Source: Comamonas odontotermitis (lineage in GTDB: Bacteria; Pseudomonadota; Gammaproteobacteria; Burkholderiales; Burkholderiaceae_C). Taken from it: 64,000 nucleotides of DNA. The position numbers were made by a program, and so were the translations under genes. The DNA lies in contig NZ_CP083451.1 in assembly GCF_020080045.1 (NCBI RefSeq), positions 3,831,001-3,895,000 on the forward strand, written 5' to 3'. The notes beneath the pieces are model-generated. The model worked only from the letters and a program-made list of their open reading frames with translations, had not been told where the DNA came from and did no database searches. Below, in pieces: positions 20,013 to 28,570 of this stretch (position 1 is its first letter; every line of letters begins with the position of its first letter).

Positions 20013-20037
20013 AAAAAACCCAGCCAAAGCTGGGTTT
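20013..20037 (-). terminator. intrinsic terminator of the amino-acid binding protein gene
   Basis: Read on the minus strand, AAACCCAGC pairs with GCTGGGTTT around a four-base TTTG loop and ends in TTTTTTG. It lies 24 bases after the stop of the gene ending at 20061. Confidence 0.9.
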
Positions 20038-20060
20038 GCAATCAAGCCAGGGAGAAGACC

Positions 20061-20951
20061 TTACTGGTCGGCGTAGGCTTCCAAGGGCTTGTCGTTGGGT
20101 TCCAGGATGAGTTTCTTCAGCGTGTCGCTCATCGGCAGATTCAAGGCCATGTTCTTGGGCGGAATCGGCTGCATGAACCACTTGTCGTATACCTTGGCCA
20201 GTTCGCCGGATTTCATCAGCTTGGTCAGGCTGTCGTCCACCGCCTTCTTGAAAGCAGGGTCGTCCTTGCGGAACAGGATGGCAATGGGCTCGGAGCCCAG
20301 CACTTCTCCCACGATCTTGTAACCCTTGGGATTGGCGGAGTTGGCAATCACGCCCGCCAGCAGGTTGTCATCCAGCACAAAGGCATCGGCACGGCCGGAT
20401 TCGAGCAGCATGAAGCTCTCGAAATGGTCCTTGCCCAAGGTGGTGGGCAGGTTGACGTTGTTGTCCTTGCCAAACTTGCGCAGCAACTGCACGGCCGTGG
20501 TGCCTGCCGAGGCGGCCACGTTCTTGCCGTCAAGCTGCTTGAGGCTGGTGATGTTGGAATCTGCCTTGACGGCTGCGCGCACCTGGCTCACATAGGTTGT
20601 CACCGCAAACGACACCTGCTTTTGGCGGGTGAGGTTGTTGGTCGTGGGGCCGCAGCCGATGTCCACCGTGCCGTTCTGCACCAGCGGCATGGTGTTCTGC
20701 GCGGTCAATGCCATGTATTCGATCTTGGCATTGGGCGCGATTTCCTTGAGCACGCGCTCGCACAGTTCCACGTGGTAGCCGCCAAAAGTCTGGTTGGAAC
20801 CAATGGCATAGGCCATGGGTGCCGAGCTTTCGCGCACGCCCATCACCACCTTGCCGGTGCTATTGATCTTGTCGAACGTGCTTTGCGCCATGGCTGCGCC
20901 GCCTGCGGCTACGGCCATTGCCGCCACCGCCATCTTGATGCTGAATTTCAT
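20061..20951 (-). CDS. amino-acid ABC transporter substrate-binding protein (GltI/AatJ-like)
   Basis: A 296-residue periplasmic binding protein with a signal peptide (MKFSIKMAVAAMAVAAGGAAMA). The mature protein shows the polar amino-acid-binding pattern: GVRESSAPMAYA, GYHVELCERVLKEI, VDIGCGPTTNNLTRQKQVSFA and SGRADAFVLDD. This resembles glutamate/aspartate-binding GltI. No permease or ATPase genes of this class are adjacent; the gene has its own terminator, so it appears monocistronic. It either serves a transporter encoded elsewhere or widens the ligand range of one. Confidence 0.9.
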   Translation of the reverse strand: MKFSIKMAVAAMAVAAGGAAMAQSTFDKINSTGKVVMGVRESSAPMAYAIGSNQTFGGYHVELCERVLKEIAPNAKIEYMALTAQNTMPLVQNGTVDIGCGPTTNNLTRQKQVSFAVTTYVSQVRAAVKADSNITSLKQLDGKNVAASAGTTAVQLLRKFGKDNNVNLPTTLGKDHFESFMLLESGRADAFVLDDNLLAGVIANSANPKGYKIVGEVLGSEPIAILFRKDDPAFKKAVDDSLTKLMKSGELAKVYDKWFMQPIPPKNMALNLPMSDTLKKLILEPNDKPLEAYADQ

Positions 20952-21213
20952 TATTGGTATCCCCTTGGAAATGACGAATGCAGCAGTCCGGTCGATCTCC
21001 GGGCTGCTGCGCCAGCCTTGTCAGTGTGCTGTGGGCTCTGCGCGGTCGCCATCCAGAAAAGCCCCGAGTGGGAGCCGGCCCGAAAGTTTGCGCTCGCGCA
21101 ATAACTGAACAAGTATTCCAGAGACCGAGAGGATTCCCAACCGCTGATTCGGAAGCATGTATTACCGAATTGGAAACAACATGCTGCAGCGCAGTGTCAA
21201 GCAGCCATTGTCG

Positions 21214-22821
21214 TCAAGGAGCCAGCTTGTTCACGAGTGCCTGGGTGGAAGGGTCCACGCCCTGCCAGTCGTTGCGGTCGCGCCGGGCGAACAGTTCTTT
21301 GGCCAGTTGCTTGCCCAGCTCCACGCCCCATTGGTCAAAGCTGTTGATGCCCCACAGGGCCCCGCTGACAAATACACGGTGCTCGTACAGCGCAATCAGT
21401 GCGCCCAGCGTCATGGGCGAGAGCTTGTCCACCAGCAGGAAAGTGCTGGGGCGGTTGCCCGGGCAGTATCGGGGGCCGGTTTCCTCGGTGCGCCCCACCA
21501 GCAGGGCCTGGGCCTGTGCGATGGCGTTGATGACCAGGTTATTCTGGTGGCTCGCCAGCGTCTTGCCGCCATCGCGGGCCGCGATGAACTCGACTGGAAT
21601 CACATCCCGCCCCTGGTGGATCATCTGGAAGAACGCATGCTGGCCATTGGTGCCTGGCTCCCCCCAGACCACGGGAGAGGTGGAATATGGCAACACCTGG
21701 TTGTACACGTCCATGCCCTTGCCATTGCTCTCCATCTCCAGCTGCTGAAGGTAGGCTGAGAGACGTCGCAGGCCATGGCTGTATGGTGCGACGCAGCGCG
21801 AACCAAAGCCGAAGAAGTTGCGATACCAGATATCGAGCAGACCCATGCGCACCGGCAGGTTCAACTCCAACGGCGCCGTCTTGAAGTGCACATCCATGTC
21901 ATGCGCGCCGCGCAGCAACGCACGAAAATGATCCGCCCCCACCGCGATCGCAATGGGTAGCCCGATGACCGACCACAGCGAATAGCGGCCACCCACCCAG
22001 TCCCAGAAACCCAGGGTGGTATCGATACCAAACTTGGCGGCAGCCTCGGTGTTGGTTGTCAGCGCCCAGAAATGCCTGGAAATCGACAATGCCGCAGCAC
22101 GGTCGTCGCTGCCACCTTGCGCCACAAACCACTCCCGCGCCGAATGCGCATTGACCATGGTCTCCAGCGTGGTGAATGATTTGGAGGCCACCAGGAACAA
22201 GGTGGACTCGGGCCTGACCTGCGCCAGCACGTGGCCCAGCTCATGGCCATCCACATTCGAGACGAAGTGGAAGCGTTTGCCTTCGATACGCCAGTCTTCC
22301 AGCGCATTGACGACCATGGCCGGCCCCAGGTCGGAGCCGCCGATGCCGATATTGACGATGTCGGTGATCTGCGGATTGGCTCGCACCTGCTCGGCCAGCG
22401 CCAACATCTGGTTCAGGCTGGCGTGGACTTCCTGCAAAGCGCCGCGCACCGCAGCGTTGCTGCCAGGCAGCCAGCTGTTCAGCCCTTCTTCGGGCTGGCG
22501 CAGCAACCAATGCATGACGGCGCGGTCTTCCGACTGATTGATGGCATCGCCTGCAAACATCGCATCGCGATAGCGTTCCAGCTCGCATTCGCGCGCCAGT
22601 TGCAGCAGCAATTGCTGGCTGGTCGCATCCACCCGGTTCTTGGACAGATCGGCAAACACGTGTGGCGCCTGCTGCGAGAAAGAGGCATAGCGGGACGGAT
22701 CCTGCACAAAGGCCTCGCGCACGTCCAGCTGCTGGCCGGTCGTCCCAAAATACTGCTGCAGCTGCTGCCAGGCAGGCGTCTGGTCGCAGCGCTTGCGCTG
22801 CATGGAGAAAGCTGAGTTCAT
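21214..22821 (-). CDS. pgi: glucose-6-phosphate isomerase
   Basis: A 535-residue cytoplasmic enzyme interconverting glucose-6-phosphate and fructose-6-phosphate. Family motifs are complete: VNIGIGGSDLGP, the phosphate-binding VASKSFTTLET, the PROSITE-type FWDWVGGRYSLWSVIGLP, GQHAFFQMIHQG with the catalytic region, and the C-terminal NSFDQWGVELGKQLA. The start at 22821 gives the usual N-terminus; a longer reading to 22869 adds 16 unconserved residues. It follows tal on the same strand. It takes the fructose-6-phosphate made by the polyol operon toward glucose-6-phosphate and the Zwf route. Confidence 0.96.
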   Translation of the reverse strand: MNSAFSMQRKRCDQTPAWQQLQQYFGTTGQQLDVREAFVQDPSRYASFSQQAPHVFADLSKNRVDATSQQLLLQLARECELERYRDAMFAGDAINQSEDRAVMHWLLRQPEEGLNSWLPGSNAAVRGALQEVHASLNQMLALAEQVRANPQITDIVNIGIGGSDLGPAMVVNALEDWRIEGKRFHFVSNVDGHELGHVLAQVRPESTLFLVASKSFTTLETMVNAHSAREWFVAQGGSDDRAAALSISRHFWALTTNTEAAAKFGIDTTLGFWDWVGGRYSLWSVIGLPIAIAVGADHFRALLRGAHDMDVHFKTAPLELNLPVRMGLLDIWYRNFFGFGSRCVAPYSHGLRRLSAYLQQLEMESNGKGMDVYNQVLPYSTSPVVWGEPGTNGQHAFFQMIHQGRDVIPVEFIAARDGGKTLASHQNNLVINAIAQAQALLVGRTEETGPRYCPGNRPSTFLLVDKLSPMTLGALIALYEHRVFVSGALWGINSFDQWGVELGKQLAKELFARRDRNDWQGVDPSTQALVNKLAP

Positions 22822-22956
22822 GGTGGTGGGCCTGCATACCGGAGGCGCAGGCGCTTGAGAAACAATCACTGAAACGGTCTGGCAAGCTGCAGTCTGATCG
22901 ACCCGGCGCGAAGAGGCCAGGCGAAGACGGCGACGCAGGCCGAATGCAGTCCTCTA

Positions 22957-23904
22957 TCAGGCCGCTTGCAGCAGTTTATCGAGCTTGATGGCATCGGCGA
23001 CAAAGGCACGAATGCCCTCGGCCAATTTCTCGGTGGCCATCGCATCTTCATTCAATGCAAAGCGAAAACCTGCTTCGTCGTACTGCACGGGCTCCAGCTG
23101 CATGCGCTTGGCGGCATCGGCTGACAGAGCCTGCGCCACTGGCGCATCGGCGGCGGCCAACTGCGCCAGCAGATCGGGCGATATGGTCAGCAGGTCGCAG
23201 CCAGCCAATGCAATCACCTGGCCGATATTGCGGAAGCTCGCACCCATCACCTCGGTTGCAATGCCAAAGTGCTTGTAGTAATTGAAGATGGCCCGTACCG
23301 ATTGCACGCCCGGATCATTGGCGCCAGCCATGGCGGCCTCGTCCCAGTTGCTGCCCGCCTGCTTTTTGTACCAGTCGTAGATGCGCCCCACAAAAGGCGA
23401 GATCAGCTGTACCTTGGCTTGCCCACAGGCAATGGCCTGGCATTGCGCGAACAGCAAGGTCAGGTTGGTGTGGATGCCTTGTTCTTCCAGGCGCTTGGCT
23501 GCCTGAATGCCTTCCCAGGTCGATGCGACCTTGATCAGCACGCGGTCGATATGCACGCCTTCGGCCTGGTACAGCGCGATGATGCGCTGGGCACGGACCA
23601 CGGTGGCCTCAGTATCGAATGAGAGGCGCGCATCGACTTCCGTCGACACCCTGCCAGGAATGATGGACAGGATCTCGGTGCCAAAGCGCACCAGCAGACG
23701 GTCCATGATTTCATCGGTGGGCTTGCCGCGGAACTTCTGCACTGTTTCCGTCAGCAGCGGCGCATATTCCGGCTTTTGCACGGCTTTCAGAATCAGCGAC
23801 GGATTGGTGGTGGCATCCTGCGGCTGGAATTGCGCCAGTTGGTGGAAATCGCCGGTATCTGCCACCACCGTGGTCAGCGCTTTCAGTGCATCGAGTTGGT
23901 TCAT
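22957..23904 (-). CDS. tal: transaldolase (TalB type)
   Basis: A 315-residue cytoplasmic enzyme that moves a dihydroxyacetone unit between sugar phosphates. The Schiff-base lysine is K125 in [12 protein letters not shown]. The N-terminal signature [12 protein letters not shown] (30-41) and [14 protein letters not shown] (84-97) are typical. Length fits the TalB class. pgi follows after about 135 bases, and the AfuABC-type transporter lies upstream on the same strand, so the group 28.4 to 21.2 kb may be partly co-transcribed. Confidence 0.96.
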   Translation of the reverse strand: MNQLDALKALTTVVADTGDFHQLAQFQPQDATTNPSLILKAVQKPEYAPLLTETVQKFRGKPTDEIMDRLLVRFGTEILSIIPGRVSTEVDARLSFDTEATVVRAQRIIALYQAEGVHIDRVLIKVASTWEGIQAAKRLEEQGIHTNLTLLFAQCQAIACGQAKVQLISPFVGRIYDWYKKQAGSNWDEAAMAGANDPGVQSVRAIFNYYKHFGIATEVMGASFRNIGQVIALAGCDLLTISPDLLAQLAAADAPVAQALSADAAKRMQLEPVQYDEAGFRFALNEDAMATEKLAEGIRAFVADAIKLDKLLQAA

Positions 23905-23984
23905 GGTCGCTTGCTAAAAAAGAGAGCTTTCAGCACCCATCCATATTGGGTTTCAATGATTTTTATCACTAAACTCCAATCAAG

Positions 23985-24015
23985 ACGAGCGCCATCAGCT
24001 ATGGTTTTTGCACTA
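23985..24015. repeat. copy of a short intergenic repeat (Comamonadaceae type)
   Basis: Read on the minus strand, AAAACCATAGCTGATGGCGC followed by TCGTCTTGATTGG matches the style of a short, abundant intergenic repeat with an ATAGCTG core seen in many comamonad genomes. Compare 46683-46722. Recognition is from memory of the family, not a search. Confidence 0.4.
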
Positions 24016-24049
24016 CTTCCGCTGTTTTCCAGGGGAATGCATGCATCGC

Positions 24050-25093
24050 TCACTTCGTTTGTACGACAGAGACGCCGTGCTGGCCCAAGCTTAACCCAAC
24101 TTGCGCCCCGATCGGCAGCACCCGGCCCAGATCGGGCGAGACAACAAAAATCGCGCCCAGTGCCGTATCGAATGTGTATTCGTAGCCGCTTCCCAGATAG
24201 GCGCGCTTGGCCAGGGTAGCGGCAATGCCTGTGCCCGCAGCCTCAATCTGCCATGCTTCGGGCCGCACGGCCACTTTCACCTCTCCGGGTACCACCGGCT
24301 GGCGCGGGTTCAGCACCAATGGCCCCAGATGCACGCGGCCATCGGCCTGGGCCACTCCCGGGAACAGCATGGCTTCACCCATGAAACCCGCCACAAACTC
24401 GGATTGCGGCGCCTCGTACAGCTCTTGCGGCGTACCACGCTGCGCGATGCGCCCCACATCCATCACGATGATCTGGTCACTGACGGCCAGCGCCTCGCTT
24501 TGGTCATGCGTCACGTAGGCAACGGTCAGTTGCAGGCGCTGCTGCAGTGCGCGAATCTCTTCACGCATTTCGCGGCGCAGGCGCGCATCCAGATTGGAAA
24601 GGGGCTCGTCAAACAGCAGCACTGCCGGCTCCAGCACCAGGGCCCGCGCCAGGGCCACGCGCTGCTGCTGGCCACCCGACAGTTCACTCGGCAGCCGGTC
24701 ATCGAACCGGTCCAGACCCACATTGCGCAGGGCTTCCACCGCGCGGCGCCGACCTTCCTCCTTGGCCACACCGGACATGCGCAGACCGTACTGCACGTTT
24801 TCCAGCACGGTCATGTGCGGAAAGAGCGCGTAGCTCTGGAACATCATGCTGACGTTGCGCTGCGCGGGGCCCAGCGTGGTCACATCCTGTCCGTCGATGA
24901 AGATACGGCCACTGGTGGGAGATTCGAGCCCGGCGATCATGCGCAGGGTCGTGGTCTTGCCGCAGCCCGAAGGGCCGAGGATGGTGCTCAGGCTGCCTCT
25001 GGGTACCTCAAAACTGATGTCCTTCACTGCCAACGGCGCATCAGCACTGCTGCCATAGCGTTTGGAGATATTTTCAAAAACAATACCGCTCAT
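24050..25093 (-). CDS. ABC transporter ATP-binding protein (AfuC/FbpC type)
   Basis: A 347-residue ATPase. Walker A is GPSGCGKTTTLR (about 40-51), the signature LSGGQQQRVALARAL, Walker B VLLFDEPLSNLD, the H-loop VTHDQ. A TOBE domain fills the C-terminus. It is one base downstream of the fused permease gene, completing a three-gene importer. The family was named for ferric iron, but the Afu branch imports hexose phosphates; the neighbours pgi, tal and zwf point that way. Confidence 0.9.
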   Translation of the reverse strand: MSGIVFENISKRYGSSADAPLAVKDISFEVPRGSLSTILGPSGCGKTTTLRMIAGLESPTSGRIFIDGQDVTTLGPAQRNVSMMFQSYALFPHMTVLENVQYGLRMSGVAKEEGRRRAVEALRNVGLDRFDDRLPSELSGGQQQRVALARALVLEPAVLLFDEPLSNLDARLRREMREEIRALQQRLQLTVAYVTHDQSEALAVSDQIIVMDVGRIAQRGTPQELYEAPQSEFVAGFMGEAMLFPGVAQADGRVHLGPLVLNPRQPVVPGEVKVAVRPEAWQIEAAGTGIAATLAKRAYLGSGYEYTFDTALGAIFVVSPDLGRVLPIGAQVGLSLGQHGVSVVQTK

Positions 25094-25094
25094 A

Positions 25095-27356
25095 TCAATG
25101 CACTCCCTGCGTTCCTGCTGCAGCCTTGGCCTTGCGGCGGCCCAGCGAACGCTCTCCCACCAGCCACTGGATGGCCGCCGTTACCAAAGACATCAGCACG
25201 ATCAGCACCGTGCAGTAGGCCAGCGCAATGCCATAGTCGCCATTGCCGACGCGGCCGATGATGTAGGTGGTTGCCAATTCGTTCTCGGCGGTGACCAGAA
25301 AGATCACCGCGCTCACCGTCGTGATCGCCCGCACAAAGCTGTAGACCAGCGCCGTCACCAAGGCGGGCTTGAGCAGCGGCAGCACCACATGGCGCAAGGT
25401 CTGCACGCTGCCTGCGCGCAGCATCATCGAGGCTTCATCCAGCGATTTGTCCAGTTGCTTGAACGCCGCCGTACCCGCACGCACGCCAACTGGCAGGTTG
25501 CGGAACATGAAGCACAGAATGATGATGAGCGAGGTTCCCGTCAGCTCAAAAGGTGGGACATTGAAGGCCAGGATATAGCTCACGCCCAGCACCGTGCCAG
25601 GGATGGCAAAGGCCAGCAGCGCTGAGAACTCGAACGCGCTCTGGCCCTTGAACTCGGTACGCGCCAGGAGCCACGCAATGAGCAACCCAACCGTAGCGGT
25701 CATTGGCGCCGAAATGGCAGCAAGCTTGATGGTAGTGAAGAACGAGTTCCAGGCCGTGCCCGCCCACACGATGCCAAACTGCCCCCACTCCAGCGCAAAA
25801 GCCGAGCGGAAATGGTTCAGGGTCGGCGTGTAGTCACGCCCCCAGGTCTGCACAAAGCCGCCGGCAAACGCGAACGCATACACCACCAGGGTGAACAGCA
25901 TCCATGGCACTGCAATACCGTATACCGCACGACGAATACCAGTCGGCAGCGGCATGGGAATGCCCGCATCGCCCTTGCCAGATACCGTGGTGTAGCTCTT
26001 GCTGCCCAGTACCTTGCGCTGCAGCATGAAAACGCCCAGCGCAAATACCATCAGAATCCAGGCGAGTGACGCGGCACGCCCCTGGTCGTACTGCGCACCA
26101 ACAATGGAGAAGAAGATTTCGGTAGACAGCACCGCAAACTGACCGCCCACCACAATCGGGTTGCCAAAATCGGCCATGCTTTCGATAAAGCCGACCAGGA
26201 ACGCATTGGCAAGACCCGGCTTGAGCAGCGGCAAGGTGATCGTCCAGAAAGTCTGCACCGGGCTGGCGCGCAGCGTTTGCGCTGCCTCTTCCATGCTGGG
26301 TGCCACACCTTGCACCACGCTGCGCATGATCATGAAGGCAATCGGCGTGAACGCGAAGGTCTGCGACACCCACACGCCAAACCAGCCATAGAACCAACGC
26401 GTCGGCTCGATGCCGAACCAGGACTCAAGCGCTGCATTGACGATGCCTGCGCGGCCAAACAGCAGAATCAGGCCCAGGCCCACGACAAACGGCGGTGTGA
26501 TGATGGGCAGCAGCGCCAGCACATTCAGCGCCTTGCTGCCCTTGCGGCCTGAACGCTCGGCCATCAGCGCCATCAAGGTCCCCAGGAAGGTGGTGCTGGC
26601 AGCCGTCATCAGGCCGATGAACAAGGTGTTCCAGGCCACACCGCAGCGCTTGCCATCGCTGATGCAGGCCAGCCCGAAATTGCGTTCGTTGAAGACGCGG
26701 CCGATGATGGCGGTCCACTGCAATTGGTTGTCTTCGGTGAAGAAGGCACCAGCGAGCGCCTTGGTGACCGGGTAGACGATGAAAAGTGCCAGCAGACTCG
26801 CGCACCCCACCACGGCTGCCGCGACAAACAGATCGCCCTTGAAGAACCCGCGTCGCGCCAGACCGAAGGCGAACAGAACCATCAGGCTGGTGAGCACGAC
26901 AAATGCCCCCCAACCGAAGCCGAATTGGCGCACATCCAGCTCGCCCCAGGCCTGGTTCATCCATTCGTACGACCAGCCGCGCGCGCCAATGGAAAAACCG
27001 CTGCCGAGCAAGGCCAGCAAACCCAGCGCACCACCCAGCAGCAGAACCGCACCCTGCTTTTTGCCCGCAGGCATGCCGGCCGCCACCGCTGCCAGCGCCA
27101 ATCCGGCTACGCCGCCCCACAGCCAACCCCTGCCCCATTGCAAGGCCTGCATCAGTCCATTGCCCGCCGATTCGTCGCTGAACACATCAGCGACCTTGGC
27201 AAGCCCGTTGGCATCCTGAATGGCATACCACGGCAGCACCACATAGGCTGCCAGCCCTAACAACACCCAGGCCCAGAGCGCCTGGTTGGCGCCCTGGGCC
27301 TTGCGTGCAGGGCGTATTGCCGGTGATGGCACCGGCATTTTTGCTACTGCATTCAT
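25095..27356 (-). CDS. fused double-domain ABC permease (AfuB type)
   Basis: A 753-residue inner-membrane protein with two complete permease domains in one chain. Each has an EAA loop: one near the middle (MEEAAQTLRASPVQTFWTITL) and one near the end (LDEASMMLRAGSVQTLRHVVL). An N-terminal block of about 250 residues adds several more hydrophobic segments. The start at 27356 has CGGAG six bases upstream; a longer frame to 27425 has no such site. Permease fusion is characteristic of the AfuB/FbpB group. It overlaps neither neighbour but sits tightly between binding protein and ATPase. Confidence 0.9.
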   Translation of the reverse strand: MNAVAKMPVPSPAIRPARKAQGANQALWAWVLLGLAAYVVLPWYAIQDANGLAKVADVFSDESAGNGLMQALQWGRGWLWGGVAGLALAAVAAGMPAGKKQGAVLLLGGALGLLALLGSGFSIGARGWSYEWMNQAWGELDVRQFGFGWGAFVVLTSLMVLFAFGLARRGFFKGDLFVAAAVVGCASLLALFIVYPVTKALAGAFFTEDNQLQWTAIIGRVFNERNFGLACISDGKRCGVAWNTLFIGLMTAASTTFLGTLMALMAERSGRKGSKALNVLALLPIITPPFVVGLGLILLFGRAGIVNAALESWFGIEPTRWFYGWFGVWVSQTFAFTPIAFMIMRSVVQGVAPSMEEAAQTLRASPVQTFWTITLPLLKPGLANAFLVGFIESMADFGNPIVVGGQFAVLSTEIFFSIVGAQYDQGRAASLAWILMVFALGVFMLQRKVLGSKSYTTVSGKGDAGIPMPLPTGIRRAVYGIAVPWMLFTLVVYAFAFAGGFVQTWGRDYTPTLNHFRSAFALEWGQFGIVWAGTAWNSFFTTIKLAAISAPMTATVGLLIAWLLARTEFKGQSAFEFSALLAFAIPGTVLGVSYILAFNVPPFELTGTSLIIILCFMFRNLPVGVRAGTAAFKQLDKSLDEASMMLRAGSVQTLRHVVLPLLKPALVTALVYSFVRAITTVSAVIFLVTAENELATTYIIGRVGNGDYGIALAYCTVLIVLMSLVTAAIQWLVGERSLGRRKAKAAAGTQGVH

Positions 27357-27394
27357 TGCTTTCTCCGCCCGGATGACGGGCGCTAAGACCTGTT

Positions 27395-28405
27395 TTACTT
27401 GGAGTCCTGAACTTCTTTTTCCCACTTCGAGATCAGGCGGCGGCGCTCGGCGCTGGCGCCGTACTTCGCATAGTCGTAGTTGATCAGCTTCATCTTGGCG
27501 GGATCAACGACACGCGGGTCCTTGGGCACATTCTTGTTGCTGGGCAGTTGGTACTGTTTGGCCGCCAGACCGAATTGCTGGCCGCCCGGCGTCAGCGCCC
27601 ATTCATAGAACGCCTTGGCGTTGGCGGTGTTGGGACCATGCTTGACGATGCTCATGGAACCGATTTCCGCCCCCGTGCCTTCGGCAGGGGTGTTGGAATC
27701 AACCGGAAAGCCATGTACGGCCTCGGTGGTCACATCATGCACAAAACTGATCGACACCATGGTCTCGCCCCGCGCCACCGCCTTGACCGGCGCCGTGCCC
27801 GCACGGGTATAGGTGGAGATGTTCTTGTTGAGCGCGCGCAGGTAATCGAAGGCCTTGTCCTCACCCATGATCTGCACCAGGGTGGCAATCACCGTATAGG
27901 CGGTGCCGCTGCTGGCGGGGTTGGCCATCTGCACCTCGCCCTTGTACTCGGGCTTGATCAAATCAGCCCACGAGGCAGGCGCTGCCACCTTTTTCTTGGC
28001 CAGCAGCTCCTTGTTGAAACCAAAGCCCAGAGGGCCCAGGTAAACGCCCACCGTGCGGAACTTGGAATCTTCTGCCTGGCGAACCGCCCAGGGGTACAGC
28101 TCCTTGAGCAGCGGCGATTTGTATTCCAGAGTCAGGCCCATCTCGGCTGCCTGCAAATGCGTGTCGCCGGTACCGCCAAACCACAGGTCGGTCTTGGGAT
28201 TGGCCTTTTCGGCATTGAGCTGTGCCAGCGCCTCGCCAGAGCCCTTTTGCGTGATGTTGACCTTGACACCCGTCGTCTTGGTATAGACCGTGGCCATGGT
28301 GTTGCACCATTCGGCCTGCACCGAGCAGATCACATTGACTTGCCCCTGGGCTTGCGCTCCCCACGCTGCGGCCACCAACGCGCCACCTATCAACCAACGC
28401 TGCAT
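27395..28405 (-). CDS. ABC transporter substrate-binding protein (AfuA-like; hexose phosphate or Fe3+)
   Basis: A 336-residue periplasmic binding protein with signal peptide MQRWLIGGALVAAAWGAQAQ. The mature chain starts VNVICSVQAEWCNTMATVYTKTTGVKV, the AfuA/FbpA-like pattern, and includes LWFGGTGDTHLQAAEMG, GPLGFGFNKELL and a two-lobe layout. It lacks an obvious pair of adjacent tyrosines of the kind that bind ferric iron near the C-terminus. The neighbours (fused permease, ATPase, then tal and pgi; divergent zwf and hexR) favour a phosphorylated sugar as ligand, as shown for AfuA of Actinobacillus. Iron or a phosphonate remains possible. Confidence 0.85.
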   Translation of the reverse strand: MQRWLIGGALVAAAWGAQAQGQVNVICSVQAEWCNTMATVYTKTTGVKVNITQKGSGEALAQLNAEKANPKTDLWFGGTGDTHLQAAEMGLTLEYKSPLLKELYPWAVRQAEDSKFRTVGVYLGPLGFGFNKELLAKKKVAAPASWADLIKPEYKGEVQMANPASSGTAYTVIATLVQIMGEDKAFDYLRALNKNISTYTRAGTAPVKAVARGETMVSISFVHDVTTEAVHGFPVDSNTPAEGTGAEIGSMSIVKHGPNTANAKAFYEWALTPGGQQFGLAAKQYQLPSNKNVPKDPRVVDPAKMKLINYDYAKYGASAERRRLISKWEKEVQDSK

Positions 28406-28524
28406 AGTTTTCTCCTTGCCGGATAAATGTATTAATTGCTCGATTGTCGCTGTCGATTATCGTCATCAAACTGACATATTTCAAAAAGCGACGCTTCATT
28501 CGCCTGAGGGCTTCCACCGATCAA

Positions 28525-28539
28525 TGAAACTAAGTTACA
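28525..28539. promoter_or_regulatory. palindrome, candidate HexR operator upstream of zwf
   Basis: TGAAACTAAGTTACA is a 15-base near-perfect palindrome centred 39 bases before the zwf start, in the divergent region between zwf and the afuA-like gene. A further half-site, AGTTTCAT, overlaps the zwf start (28565-28572). HexR of proteobacteria controls zwf and binds TGTAAT-type palindromes, and a hexR gene is two genes away. Confidence 0.5.
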
Positions 28540-28570
28540 TTAATAACTGCCTTAATGTTCAGGAAGTTTC

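Noticed and set aside
24050..28405. A plain ferric-iron transporter
   Set aside because: Not excluded, but the binding protein lacks an obvious tyrosine pair and all neighbours are sugar-phosphate genes, so the name was not used.
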